Assembly (NCBI RefSeq): GCF_905163445.1
Contig: NC_053200.1
Coordinates: forward strand, 10,974,001-11,038,000
Reading direction: 5' to 3'
DNA length: 64,000 nucleotides
Origin: Pararge aegeria
Lineage: Eukaryota > Arthropoda > Insecta > Lepidoptera > Nymphalidae
Shown: piece by piece, positions 32,801-45,500 of the stretch
Numbering within the stretch: the stretch's first letter is position 1
How the letters are laid out: each line of letters opens with the position of its first letter
Position numbers and translations under genes: made by a program
Notes under the pieces: generated by a model
The model's input: the letters and a program-made list of their open reading frames with translations, nothing else
The model's database searches: none
Told to the model about the DNA's origin: nothing

Positions 32801-34939
32801 CTTTTCTAAGTTATGTCCGTTTTAATCGATTAAAATATCACTTGCTTCAACGGTGAAGGAAAACATCGTGTGGAAACCCGCATACCTGAGAGTTCTCCAT
32901 AATGTTCACCAATCAGCACTGTGCCAGCGTGGGAGACTACGACCTTAACCCCTTCTCATTGTAGGGGGAAACCCGTGCCCTGTAGTGGGCCTATATAGTG
33001 GGTATTGGGTTGATATGATGATGAGTATGAGTTCTATTTGTAATCAATTAGCAATTCCCGCAAAAAAGACTGTTGGGGTTGTTTATAAAGTAGAGTAATT
33101 TTAGGGTTGCGTTCTCAAGGGGTAAAACGGGACCCTATTACTAAGACTTCGCTTTCCGTCCGTCTGTCTGTCTGTCCGTCTGTCACCAGTCTGTATTTCA
33201 TGATACTGAACTGTGTTAGTTAAATTGAAATTTTCACAGATGATGTTTTTGTTTCCGCTATAACAACAAATTCAAGAAAACAGAATAAAATAAATATCTA
33301 AGGGGGCTTCCAAACAACAGACATAATTTTTTGGCGTTTTTATGGATAATTGTTGGCCAAGTTTTTATTTTTACTGAGCCTTCAGCCTAGCAAATAAGTA
33401 TATTCTATAAACATTAGTGGATATTTTATGACGAATAAGACATTTTTTCATATTTCATATAGAAATAAGTTACCTGAAGCCAGCAACCCCCAGATCGATG
33501 AGTTTATTCATGAAGTTTACAATCATCAGCCTCACGTGTTCGTCTCTCTGATTAAGGTCCTTAAGTCCCACCAGTTCGCAGTTGCGAACCTGCAAAAATT
33601 TTGCATCGTTGGTCTAGTTGCCACACAGATACATTGATGCACAGATACACAGTCACACAGTTTCAGAACCACACAGACGCACATGCACAGAAATGACCTG
33701 ACAACGCTCTTCCTGTCGCAGTTGAATTTTCTTCGGTATAGTCTGGTCTGATAGTGAAATTGTTGTAGTAAGCATGTTCGACTACGGCCCACGGGTTTGA
33801 TTTCAATGCTTGAGTCCGGCCGAAATTAAGAGACATTGAAATCATCCATCAAGAAATTCTTAGAACCAGCCTTTAGATGGATGGTATTAGATGGTCGGTG
33901 TTAGATGGATGGTGTTGGACATATGTACCTTGGAGAGCATTTTAAGCCGTCGTTGCCGGTTATTATCACGAACCTATTGTGTTAATAACCATATTTCCCA
34001 AAAAATAGTGCTCTCCTTGAGAAAATGGAGTAAAGGATACCACTACTTGAAACGCATTTTTTTCATAGAAATAATTGAAGTGCCAAGCAGATGCCTGGTG
34101 AGCAATGGTGAAAAATCATTACCTATAAACAGAGCACCAATTCGCAGGGCATTCGAGGAACACGTCCTACAAAGTCCCGCGCTGTGTCCATCAACCTGGG
34201 CCTCATTGTGCCTGTAGTTACACTGGCAACCACGCCTTTCAGACCGGTAAACAACAATGCTGTATGGCGGCTGAAGTAAGCGGTACACTACTCAATATAG
34301 GGATCAATTTAGTTATTTTAATTTTATTCTTATGAGTGAAGCCTAAATTCACCATCATGATCATCAACAGCCCACAGGCGTCTACTGCTGAACATAGGCC
34401 TTTCCAAGAGTGCCCCCCACATACGGTACTCCGCCTTTCTCCTCCAGCTGCTTCCAGCCACCTTTTTGGCAATGGATGGATCTTGTCTGTCGTATGACCA
34501 ATGGCCGTTGGGGCACACGCGTTCTAGAGTGACCGCGAAACGGTAGGTAAACGCAGTGTGGGAAGACCTCAAGGCTCGAGCCCGCTGGACAGATGTCCTT
34601 AAAAAGCCTAAATTAAATGAATTTAATTTGAATACCAAAAACATTATCTTCTTTAATAACGAAGCCAGAATATAGAACAAACTGTTAATACGGTTTGCAG
34701 TTTAGTTTAGTGTAAACAATTTGTAGTTCAACAACTCACCCGCCAAGCGTTATTTACAAAGTCCGAGCCCTCAATACCACATTGGGGCCAGTTGAAATGT
34801 TCCCGCCTGTATGGCACAGCAGGATAATACCACTCCCTGAATACCGCGGTGTTGCCAGCCGTACCGACGTTTTCCGCGGGCTCCCCTGTCATATGGTTGA
34901 TTACTGCGTCTACGTAAATTCTATAAAACATTTTTTATG

Positions 34940-34975
<36 letters not shown>

Positions 34976-36936
34976 GTCTTAAACATTCGATTATACAGAG
35001 TAATAATTATGCGTGAAAAAATAAATAAGCATTTATAGTTAAATTATATTCTATCGAGCCTATTTTAATTAACAAAGCAAGGGTAATAAACTTTAAAAAT
35101 AAAAACAAATTAGCAAAAAAAAAACTTTAATAAAACCTTAAAACATTGAAACTTGTAAACTTAAATTTTTTTTGGCAAAAACATTTAGGTGCGTTATGAC
35201 AGATACCTTAAAACTTGACAGAAACAGAGTTTTGGGCTTTGGGAATATTTTGGAAAAGTAGCAGCAGACCAGCGAAACCAGTAAAAGGGATCTACGAGAA
35301 AAATAGAATGGGAACCTCTGATTGACTTTACGTAGTACAACAATTGCGTAGATAATAAATACTAAATTAACACATTTATTTACATACACAATAATCATTT
35401 ATTTTTTATTGATTTGCACGCTCGCAATCGAGGATTCGTTTTCGCATATCAAACTCTTTACCGTCAAAGAAAGATAGGTCGTATTTTAGTATGATTATCG
35501 TTGCAAATACTGTACTTCTGATTTTCATTCTGCTTAAAGCTAAAGAATTGTAGTTTAAAAATAAGATCTATTTTACTCTGATGATGAAGTATCTCGATAC
35601 TCGAAAACTTCTCGATTCCATGCGAGCAAATTTTGTACTACGGGTTACTGCTCACCTAACACCCGCATTATTGCATCGTCGCACCATACTAGCGAATTGT
35701 CTTTCATCACCAGATCGCGTCCCCAAGTGGTAGGACAACGACTGGTATCGCTCCCACCAAGGACGATTGTAACCCCTTAGAATAACATTCTCGTTAGGAG
35801 GAGAAACCTGGAAATAAAAATAAATGTCCCGACAAAAAAATCGTGATTCCCGTATTATAATAAGTATTCCGAGAAATAGAGATACCATGGAAAATTAACA
35901 CAAATCTTACATGGATACAGTATAAAAAGAAAAATAATTAAGCATGAAATGAAAGATTTGAATTCAGAATTAAAATAACAGTGGCGTACAGTACATACAG
36001 GATATCCACAGAGTACACAGATGGAGAAGTAAAAAACAGATATAAAATGGAGAAAATCTCCAGTACGTGTTAATAAATTAAAACCCCGCCTTATTTATAA
36101 GATTAATCTTAAAAAAATATTTAAAACTAAATACACTTTACCTGAATTCCTCCAAATCCCTTAGGACCCAAAAACCGTTCGCACTCATCAGCTATGTCAT
36201 CCCATTTCCACTCGAAAAGGTGTACATTAACGGTTCTATTCGGTGCATAGTACGGATTTTTGTATGCGCTGATAACTGTTGTTAATGCCAAGATACCGAG
36301 TATGACTCCGTACAGCCCCTAGAGATTTTAGATACGTAAATTAAAAAGAAACTTATTTTTTATCATTAATTAATAATTTATAAGAAAACGTTTATATTAA
36401 ATAAAACCTTAGTAGCATAAGCCTATTTATTTGTTGGGTTACCAGCGATTTTACATAAAACATAATAAGTATTCCTTATAAACAAGGCACACGCTAGTGT
36501 CAGTCAAGTTCCAGCCAAGAATAGACATTCCATGGGGTATGCAAAACCATTTAAAGGTAAACACATTACTTACACTTATGAATATTATTATAATATATTT
36601 AAAAATATATAGGTTTTACTTCTGACATAAGAAATTAATATTTAAAAGAAACAACTTTGGAAGAAAAAATTATTTATATATAGTTAAATGTATTAAAACA
36701 CAAAAAAATACTACTTAATAAAAATTTATATTCAGTTTACTTGTCCGTCCGAGGTCCGGACAAAGTGCAAATATGTAGCCCAAATAAACCTTACTCGGTT
36801 AAATTAATAAAGACTTTTTGCTTTCCATTATATACCTACCTTTAATTAGTTATACAACTATGTGAAATATAAATTTTTTATACCAACTCACTCAGAATCA
36901 TAAATAGAAAATCATAATAAATTGGATATTTACCAT
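29815..36936 (-). CDS. Amy: Alpha-amylase, secreted (GH13)
   Basis: Coding exons on the complement: 36934-36936 (ATG alone), 36142-36318, 35656-35807, 34740-34920, 33474-33589, 32195-32702, 31452-31652 and 29815-30042, 1566 nt if the last frame is read to TAG (521 residues). The enzyme hydrolyses internal alpha-1,4 bonds of starch and glycogen in the gut lumen. A signal peptide (GLYGVILGILALTTVISA) is followed by the mature start YKNPYYAPN. Family marks are HLFEWKWDD; RPWWERYQ; IYVDAVINHMTG (Ca-site Asn); the nucleophile Asp212 in RIDAAKHMW; acid/base Glu249 in YQEVIDYGGEAIS; Asp314 in FIDNHDNERGHG; and the C-terminal beta domain with NNWWDNG, LPAGTYCDVISG and GKTVRVGSDGRAQI. The usual chloride-site Arg in the HPYG..R.MSS block is Gln350 here. 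Canonical amylases end near residue 501, so the last 20 residues are doubtful. The exon holding only ATG is inferred from the donor after it. Confidence 0.92.
29826..29869. repeat. Hairpin containing AATAAA at amylase 3' end
   Basis: A 19-bp stem (29826-29844 against 29851-29869, one mismatch) encloses the loop accaat. The left arm on the minus strand carries AATAAA (complement of 29828-29833), 11 bases before the TAG that closes the amylase frame. It may act as the amylase poly(A) signal; this is inference. Confidence 0.85.
30505..30973 (+). mobile_element. Element C, copy 2
   Basis: Starts 'ttgacgtgacaacgtcttat' and ends with 'gttgtcacgtaaaac' then 'ccgactttacaggcaacc', the reverse of the ends of 22652-23074. 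The interior is GC-richer at the left (cgagtgagaggcacgcgccc) and AT-rich at the right. It lies in the last amylase intron. Confidence 0.65.
31078..31323 (-). repeat. tRNA-headed SINE, full-length
   Basis: Plus strand starts 'aaataaataaatatactacg', passes 'ccccaaagtaagcgtagctt' and 'gttgtgggaatcgaacccac', and ends 'ctgcgccagtcggccgtc'. Reverse orientation in the last amylase intron. About 25 bp around 'tacataaatacttat' is missing compared with other copies. Confidence 0.88.
31985..32103 (-). repeat. SINE 3' part only
   Basis: 'aataaatataaataaatata', then 'gctatctagccccaaagtaa', 'ttgttatgggtaca' and 'gctactgacatag': the tail half of the SINE without the tRNA-like head. In an amylase intron, 90 bp from exon 32195-32702. 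Confidence 0.65.
32840..33020 (-). repeat. Dispersed repeat, reverse copy
   Basis: Reads 'cttgcttcaacggtgaagga', 'aaacatcgtgtgg', 'gtgccagcgtgggagactac', 'ccttaaccccttctcattg' and 'atatgatgatgag', the reverse of the 3700-3915 copy. In an amylase intron. Confidence 0.72.
33100..33320 (+). repeat. 'gggaccctattactaagac' dispersed repeat with CTGT run
   Basis: Contains 'cgggaccctattactaagac', a degenerate (GTCT/GTCC)n run, 'ctgtatttcatgatactgaa', 'gaaattttcacagatgatg' and 'gctataacaacaaat'. I recall this block as a widely dispersed insect repeat; no family name is claimed. Confidence 0.5.
34357..34605 (+). repeat. LINE tail remnant ('cataggcct' type)
   Basis: 'atcatcaacagcccacaggc', 'tctactgctgaacataggcc', 'ttctcctccagctgcttcca' and 'gtcgtatgaccaatggccgt' give the layout of RTE-like tails, but differ from the 50115-50320 family. 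In an amylase intron. Confidence 0.5.
34944..34972. repeat. (TA)n microsatellite
   Basis: An uninterrupted TA run of about 14 units 24 bp from the start of amylase exon 34740-34920, within the upstream intron near its acceptor. Likely length-polymorphic. Confidence 0.9.
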
Positions 36937-36956
36937 TTTCGGACACGTTTTGAGTC

Positions 36957-36973
36957 GGGGAAGTAACTTCCCC
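36957..36973. repeat. Perfect 17-bp palindrome upstream of amylase ATG
   Basis: 'ggggaagtaacttcccc' has 8-bp arms around a central A, 20 bp upstream of the inferred amylase start codon (36934-36936). It could be a protein-binding site or lie in the 5' UTR. No clear TATA box was found just upstream. Confidence 0.8.
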
Positions 36974-38252
36974 AATTAAGAATAGGGACTTTTTGTTTAT
37001 GACATTAAACAACACGCTGATACTTGATAATTAATAATTAATCATTAGGATTAAATATTAAAATCTCAACCCTTAGTATGAAATTTGTACGTCCGATGAT
37101 TCCACTCATTATACATAATCTTCTTACGAGTACGTCAGTGAGGAAAAGTGGAGCTACTGCCAAAAAATACCGTTTTATTTTTTTGATCAATAAATCGAGA
37201 CATCTACACGCACTTGCGATTTAAATTCGCGCGTAAAAATTCTGCGCGGTGCGGTACAGATTCAATTCGCCAGAATATTTCGAACATAATGAAGGTAGAT
37301 GCCGTTCTGTAATAACTGAAAATAAGGAATTTATTCGCAGTGCGTGCTAGGTAAAACTACGTAGATATGCGAAATTAAAAGCGGATGGACTTTTTCACAG
37401 TGTTGGCTAGCTCTTACTCTTCATATATAGGCGCTTTTACACATAAGCAGAGTTAATAAGAACATTAAGACCTATAAATACTTTACAATATTAGGGCTAC
37501 TACTTTTACGTGATAACTATAATGTTTCGATATTCATAAATTAATATCACTGCTATCGTACATAACCGGAATGCCCTTCCAAGTTCCAACTACCATTTCC
37601 CCAAGCACCTATAATATGAGTACCCTCAAATCAAAAGGGAATAGGCATCTTCTAGGCCAGCGCGCTTCACCTTAGACATTATAACTTACCATAAGGTGTG
37701 ATTGAAGTCAAGCCCTCTTCTAAATATAAAAAAAAAACACTTATACTAAGGGTAGCGATAATATTTTTTCCTTGCATAATAAATATTAATTATAATCAGT
37801 GCTTAAAATATCATTATGTGTTACCATGTTCGTATCTTATAAATAATTAATCCTCTTTATCATAAAGTAACGTTCAGGAGGGTTAAAGAATACGAGCAGT
37901 GCAGTGGTAATTGATGTAGATTTGAAGTAAGTAAATTGACGACCTCCTTGGCGCAGCTCAGTGATGAGCTCGGTGATGTTATAACTCAGATTTTTCTCTG
38001 GTCTGGTCTGGTGGGAGGCTCTTAGACCATGGGCTAGGTACCACCTTACCGTCACAGACGTCTACTAAGCGATTTGGGTTCCTGTGTGATAAACGCTTAG
38101 AAATCGATTAGGGATATTAAGAGTTGACTTATTTTTAAAATTTTTGATACGATCACATAGGAAATTCACCAGATCTTTAGAAATTAAATAAATATTTATT
38201 ACTATTTAATTTTAATAGTCGTACGGGATGAGCCATGGTGATGTGCTCAACT
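36974..38252. other. Amylase upstream region, no gene seen
   Basis: AT-rich, with a fragment of the 'gggaggct' dispersed repeat near 37965-38050 (tctggtctggtctggtggga). No exon-like block was recognised. Regulatory sequences of amylase are expected here but none can be named. Confidence 0.45.
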
Positions 38253-38404
38253 GTACCAATAGGAAGATTTTCCGCCGAGCGGGAGATCGTGCTCGGGGAC
38301 CGAGGAAGTTGTATTATAATATGGCCATTATTTGTGAACACATCGCTGGCGCGATGCAGGATCTTTGTAGCGCTATCTAGTTTGGTAATGTGGAGACCGC
38401 CACA
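38253..38404 (+). mobile_element. Element F, second copy
   Basis: 'gtaccaataggaagattttc', 'cgtgctcggggaccgaggaa', 'gcgatgcaggatctttgtag' and 'taatgtggagaccgc' match 18751-18920. No ORF. About 1.1 kb upstream of the twisted gastrulation start codon. Confidence 0.7.
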
Positions 38405-39504
38405 TAGTCAAAAGCTGAAATCTGACCCACACTTAAATGCAGGTACTTGCTATTATTAAATTGAACATAACTTAAGTCAGTAGATTTATTGAAGTTTCTA
38501 CTAAAAGTATATATGTGATAAAAATAATATTATAATCCATTTATCGTATCCAACGTTCGCAATTAAATTGAAGGAAATTTTGTTATCAGAAGAAAGATTT
38601 CATTCTATGAACATTTTAAATAAACCGCGCTTTTTAATGTACTTATTTAATAGTCATTGACACTATATATAATACCAGATGTAATTTCGGCCTAAAACCA
38701 GTTCTCAAAGAGTGTCTACTATTGAAATTTAAACTAACTGCGACGTTATTGTATCGGTAGAGACCCATAGCAAAATCCTTTGATGGAACCCTCCCTTAAA
38801 ATAAAAAAAATATTGTGTGCAATTCTTGTTTACAATACGGTATAGTTAAATTCAAAGAACGCATTGTGATTTCGGGATTCCACCTCCTTAAAAATATTCA
38901 TTGCTCTTTTGTTACATTTTTTGTTTAGCAAATGTAGTAGTAGGTTACATAAATAAATTAAATACATTTATAGAACGTTGTTATAATTGATATATTAAAG
39001 TAAAGGTGCCGATCCTAAAGTAGACACTATTTTGTGTAGTCTTCGCCTTATATCCTTAAAACACCATAAAGCAAAGAGCAAAGAATGAAGAAAATCTTGA
39101 TTGTAAGTCTGTTCACACTTCATCATTGACGACTCACAGTTCACTCACAATTACATCTGTCGGCTGTCGCAGGTCGCTTGTCACCAACCTGTCACACTGT
39201 GATATTACGCATGTTTGTTGAGTTGCCTTGTGTCACTGCGTGTTTTATTTTGTGGTGTTTTTCTTACAATTCACATGGAATCCAAAGTTATCAGAGACAA
39301 CAATCTCACAAACTAAACTCATTACTCACGAGGACTAAGCAAAATTCGTAGTTATTTCTTGGATTTCACATTTCCGATTTAGTTGCGTCGTTTATTCACT
39401 GCATAAACTTTTTTAATTTTTTACTGGTAATGGACTTAATGAAGTGCTGAAGTGAATATTCTAAATAATAATTCTTGTGTGTAAAGTTAAGTAAATAAGT
39501 CAAA

Positions 39505-42500
39505 ATGCAGGGCAAATATATTATTATATTGTCGTTTTTAAGTGCAGTATCGATAGTTTACGCTTGCAACGAAGCGATATGCGCCAGTGTCGTATCCAAG
39601 TGCATGCTAACACAATCTTGTAAATGCGACCTGAAGGATTGCTCTTGTTGCAAAGACTGTTTTAACTGCCTCAGTTATTTGTACAGCGAATGCTGCAGCT
39701 GTGTTGGTAAGTGTCTTTGTTTTTGAGACAGAACTTGACTTGCATGCTCACTAACTTTATGATGTCTAAAATATAATATGCAGCGGTTCCGACCGGCCGT
39801 GGGTGTGGTAACAATGGGTATCACAGCAACAATCCCATAGTGATTACATAAAGAAAAAAATATTTCTTTAAAAGAAATAAAAATATTTTTTGATTCATCA
39901 TACAAATCCTCATTTCTTTATTAAACTAATGTATCAGTGGGTAAAATGGACCACTGTCATGAGAATCCAAGTTATATTGTCTTGTTGGGCCTATGCCCTT
40001 TAGGTGTAAGTTAATTTGTGTTGAAACATTGAAGTTATGTGGAGGCTCTAAGCTCTGAATCCACCTCACAAATGTGAAATTAGGGCAGTCAGTACATTGA
40101 TAGGATAGGATATAGTTATGACAAAAGTTTGAAAATTTGGTGTTTTACACTTGTCTTACCCTGTCCTGTGATGAAATTTTATGAACTTTACTTCCTATAT
40201 ACTTAGGTTAATAGGATCTATTAAGTAATTAGGTTCATGAATAATTACAATATTACTGTACTGTATATATACTTGCTTTTAGACATGTGTCCTAAGCCCA
40301 ATGACACACAAACTGAGCTTTCCAAGTCGTCCTACGTGGAAGAGTTACCTGACAATGTTCCCGGACTATTCACTGCATTGACAAGCGATCCGGATCCTCA
40401 ACAGAGATGGTTGTCCATAACATATCCTGTGGACATTGACCTGTCTGCGTACCGACCAAATCCTGAGCTTGTGTACCACTTGCGTAAGTCAATTATTTAT
40501 TTATCATATCCACCATACTAACTATAACACATTACGCAGCAATGGGATGGAAAATAACCCAACAATGCTTCTTTCCAGAGTTAAGTGCTTAATTTAAGCA
40601 ATTAAAATATTACTTGATTTAATGGTGAAGGAAAATTTTGTGTGGAAACTTGCATACATGAGAGTCTTAAATAATGTTGTGTAAGGTCTTCCAATCTACT
40701 TTTGGCCAGTGTGGTGGACCACTGCCTAAGCTGTTCCCATTCTGAGAGGACTCAGGATGATGTCCTCTTAGATTGGTAGACCTGTGCCTTAAGTGGGCTG
40801 GTAATGGGTTCAATGATTACAATGATGAAATACATACCATGTCTGTCTGTTCATAAAGATTTCTAAAATGCCTAACTTATGTTTGTGGGGTAAAATTTTA
40901 CACTAGGAGCTTAAAGGAATGTAATGATTTTATTTATTTATTTTTCAACTTACAACTAATATTACAGGAATTATCCTAATGCACTAGCGTAGATTCTGAT
41001 GCACCTATCAACATACATTATAACTATATTTTACTAAACTTCAATCAAAATTCAAAATCAAAATTAAAATAATGGGTAGGAGTTTATACATATGTGTAGT
41101 TATGTGCAGCACGCTTTAACAGGGTGAATATTATTTTATCTACAAGTGGTATTTTTTAATCTCAGTTTCCTAATAATGTACCTATTTATCTGGCTATAGA
41201 AAGATTTTCTTTTTTAAACAAAAGATTGTACAAAACTTGTTAAGTTGCCTTGATTAATTTTAAAAAATGTAATCATTATGCGTATACAATAATAGCTATG
41301 AATATTGTTTAATTAGTTGTTTTAAACTTGTTTTAACTTGTTATTGACGGCCGATTGGCGCAGTGGGCAGCGACCCTGCTTTCTGAGTCCAAGGCTGTGG
41401 GTTCGATTCCCACAACTGGAAAATGTTTGTGTGAAGAACATAAATGTTGTTCAGTTTCTGGGTGTAATATGTTATATTATAAGTATTTATGTATATTATT
41501 CATAAAAATATTCATCAGTTATCTTAGTTCCCACACCACAAGCTACGCTTACTTTGGGACTAGATGGCGGTGTGTGTATTGTCATAGTATATTTATTTAT
41601 TTATTATTATTATTTAATTAAATTATGCTGTAGTATACTCACTGCATATTTCTTATATAACCTCATAATAATAAATTTATTGTAAGGTTAGGTTTTATTA
41701 CAGCGAACTATTTAGTATATAACTAAATAGTTAGCTGTAAAAAAACCTGTCTACAGTCCCAGCACGTTCAAAATATTTTTATTTGTTTTGTATGCAGATA
41801 TCCACATATAAAAAGGTTTTCTTTGTAACGAACGTTTAACTAGAAGTCTAAAAGTTGCCTTATTTTATTAAGAAAAGTGTAAATGTTGCCTGTATCCTTA
41901 CATGCCTGTAAAATAACCGAGTTATATTTAGTTCGTAGCCTTAAGCTTCTTTAATTTTAATAAGGGTGCAGAAAACTCGTTGCATATTCTTTATATACCG
42001 CACATGTCTATACCTAAACACCTTGTTTCTAGGAACATGGAGAAACTATTAAATAATTTTATTTCACAGTGAGAGTGACTCATCTTTTATGGAATGCCCT
42101 ACCTGTTGTCAACCTAAGCTTATTGGCGTGCATTGTAAACGGTCCTTCACTACATTAATAACCTATTCAAAACATTGTTGAATGAATGGTATCTATTCAT
42201 GGAATTGTTAGTCTTATCAACTATACAGTTTGTTCTGTATTTTTTTATTAAAAGACATTGTAAAAAAGCAGTTGTTTTACATGATTCAAAATTTTTAAAC
42301 TAGATGTTTCGTCCTGCACGTATCCTGTGTACTATTCCAAGATCTTAGACTGCCAACAAAATATCATCACAATCCGCTCGGCCATTAAAACATAAGAGTC
42401 AATGAGAGAAAAGTCCTTTACACCCATCCAAAAAAATTATGCCGCCGTGTGCCGGGTGGTGACGGCAGATTAGAGAACAATTGTCACCACCCTCGTCATC

Positions 42501-45500
42501 GCTCGGGTGTCGTTCGAGTGAGGGACGACTGAGGGATTATTTTAACTTATTCAACCGTCCCATACCGTGGCATAAGACAGCCAAGTATTTGGGCGTAACT
42601 TTTGACAGTCGCTTTAACTTCGCATCACATAAGTGCAGCCCGTAAAGGCTGCGTTCGTCCTCGGTAGACTACCCTATGTTAAACAGGCGTAGAAAGTGGT
42701 CACTTCGTCAAAAATTGACACTCTATAAAACATGTGTCCGCCCCATCATGTCATATGCGAGCGTCGCCTTCGCGTTTCGCCCTCCCTCCGCATATAAGAG
42801 ATTCCTCGGAGGCGTACGGACCAATCACCATCCGAAATCCTTTCACTTCAATCGGCGCCTGAGCCGAGGTTCGGAAGAAATTCCTCCAAAATGTTTTCAA
42901 CGGCTCGCGAAGTCTACCGATCCGCACTCGGCCAGCGCGATAGGCGGACGTAGTCCACGTCAAAAGCCCTGCACATTCTGAGAGGAGAATAGATTTCTGC
43001 TTGTTGCACAACAAGATTATTTCTCTATGAACGTACATTGCATATTAGTTTAAATATAAATGGTTAGTTGTAGGACAGATCATCATCGTCTATCATGGCC
43101 CACTACAGCGCACGGGCGTCCTCTTAGAATAAGGTTAGTCAACCATGCTGACCAAGCGCGGAGTGGTGGACTTCACATACCAGCTTTGTAGGACAGATAT
43201 CCCCTACCATTTGTTCACTTGCAGAGAGCGTGGAGCAAGAATCCGAGCCCGTTAGCCGCGACATAGTGACGTTCAACTGCACGGTCGCGTACATGTCGCA
43301 ATGCATGTCGTGCGACAAGTGCCGCGCCTCCTGCCGCTCCATGGGCTCCAACAGTTTCCGGTAATTATAATATTTATAAGTTTTATTGACCATAAACCTG
43401 CCAGCAACATACATATATTACTAATAAAAGAACAGAGAAAAAGAATCACTTTTATAATTTGAACTGTAGGTACGATGCGTCCAACAGAGCTGTCTAGGTA
43501 ACCCACTGACCACAAGTAAATGGGTTACCTCCTCAGCTTTGTTGCAGCAACATGGAAGTTGGTAGCTCCCAAGGCACACTACAACGCTGACTTTCAATAC
43601 CCAGTTTTAGACCGAAGTTGTAACATATCTAAGCTTTTTTATAAATTTAAAATGCTTATAAAAATTACAGTCGCTATTCAACGTGTAACGGAATTACGAA
43701 TTACATATAAAAATATTGAATATTAAATCAAAAGGAGCGTATTTCATGTCCACTGTTTGACATGGTAACATCTAGTAACGTGCACTTCATTCATGCACAA
43801 AATCACTGCCTACCTATACCTATTATAATTTATATATAGCTCGTATAGAAGGAGGATTTTCGCCATTCTATGCAATTTTACTGCTGTATGCATACCCTGG
43901 TAAGGACGCCAGTGCACGCCACTGGTAACAACAACAACAACATCAACAATAAAAAGTTAGTGATCAATGCATGACAATGATGATTATCACAGTTTATATG
44001 TACAGTCGCATGTACAGGCGCTGTATAAAACTAGTACTTTATTTTTCAGATGGTTCCACGACGGCTGCTGCGAGTGCGTTGGCGATAAATGTCTCTACTA
44101 CGGCATCACTGAGAGCAGGTAACAGCTCGATCTCTCTTTAATTATTTTATTTACTTATACAAATGTTTTATAACAAGAATAAATAGAAGGACGTTTTACA
44201 TTAGTTATTTATGCAACTGTCAAATCACAGGAGTAATACCTAATTATAAACAGTTGCATACAATACCTACTTTATCTATACCCATGATCCAATATAAAAA
44301 AATCTGAAAGAGTTAACTTACTTCATTCATTACAGGCAGTCTTTAACAGCCAGTTCTAGTAACCTTATATCATCAATTGCGTGCGTGAACAACAAAGTTC
44401 TTTTTTTGAGATTCATACAGATATCACGCACCGAGCAGTAAGCGTTTGACAGTCCGTTAAGTAAAACCTTTGCGCAGGAGGGATCGAAAGAAAACCAAAG
44501 GAGTGTTAGAAATTCAGTACAACATTATACCATCCGTTTGGATGCTATCATGGTTGTTAGGACATTGGTTGTTTTAATGTTTTAATGAAGCTAACTGTTT
44601 CAGAATCTTATATAAAGGATTTATAGCTTGGGAGTAGATGAAACTTTTAATATGATTTTAGTCTTTAGCGTATACTAAGTATAAATGATAACTGAAATAC
44701 AACTTTACAGGCTTTAGAAGTACATTATTTACTGTCACTAAAACTTATCTGTGAAACCGAAACTCGTAATAGTTTTCGAGTAAACCATTGCTATAGTTTT
44801 TACTGAAAGAAATCGGATACAGCCCTAACATCGGATGCAAAATTAAAATCAAGTGACTCCTGTAACTTTATTTGGTACGCGCAGCGTAGCGTAGGTACTA
44901 TGCGCGTTTCGGTATGTGCGTTTTTATCTCCAATAGGTTTGTCACAAGTAAACACTTAAAATGTTTTGAATTCGTTTTACGAAAAAATAAATTCTTCTTT
45001 TGATTTAATACTTTTAAAGGGCGATTCCTTGTGTAATATACTTATGCATCGTTCAACAGTATTTCGTAATACGGTTACACGTTGTAGATGATAACATCTC
45101 ATATGAACAGTTTATTTATTTATGAACAATTTATGTTGGTATTTGTGTAGTTAATATGTAAATGTAGTATGTATGTTCATGTAAGTTTATATTACATTTC
45201 TTTTTTTTTTTTTTTTGTTTTTTTTGTAACTTACTTTATGCACCATCCATTTTCCACTCTTTTATCGGCTTCGTACGCTCAGGTTGCCTTTAAAAGATCA
45301 CTTTTAGTGATAAGGCCGCCTTTGCACCCTAGCACTAAGTACTATTACTGTTTTCCTTGTATTTTCCTTTTTTTGTTGTGTTGCAATAAAGTTTTTCTAT
45401 TCTATTCTATTCTATATGTTTTAGACATATTTATATATTATGTAATTATTTTCCAAAATGCAATAAGTTAAGCCGGGTCCAGATATGTATAGATATTATG

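Noticed and set aside
41345..41415. tRNA gene
   Set aside because: Boxes A and B are present, but the sequence does not close into an acceptor stem and continues into a repeated SINE body.
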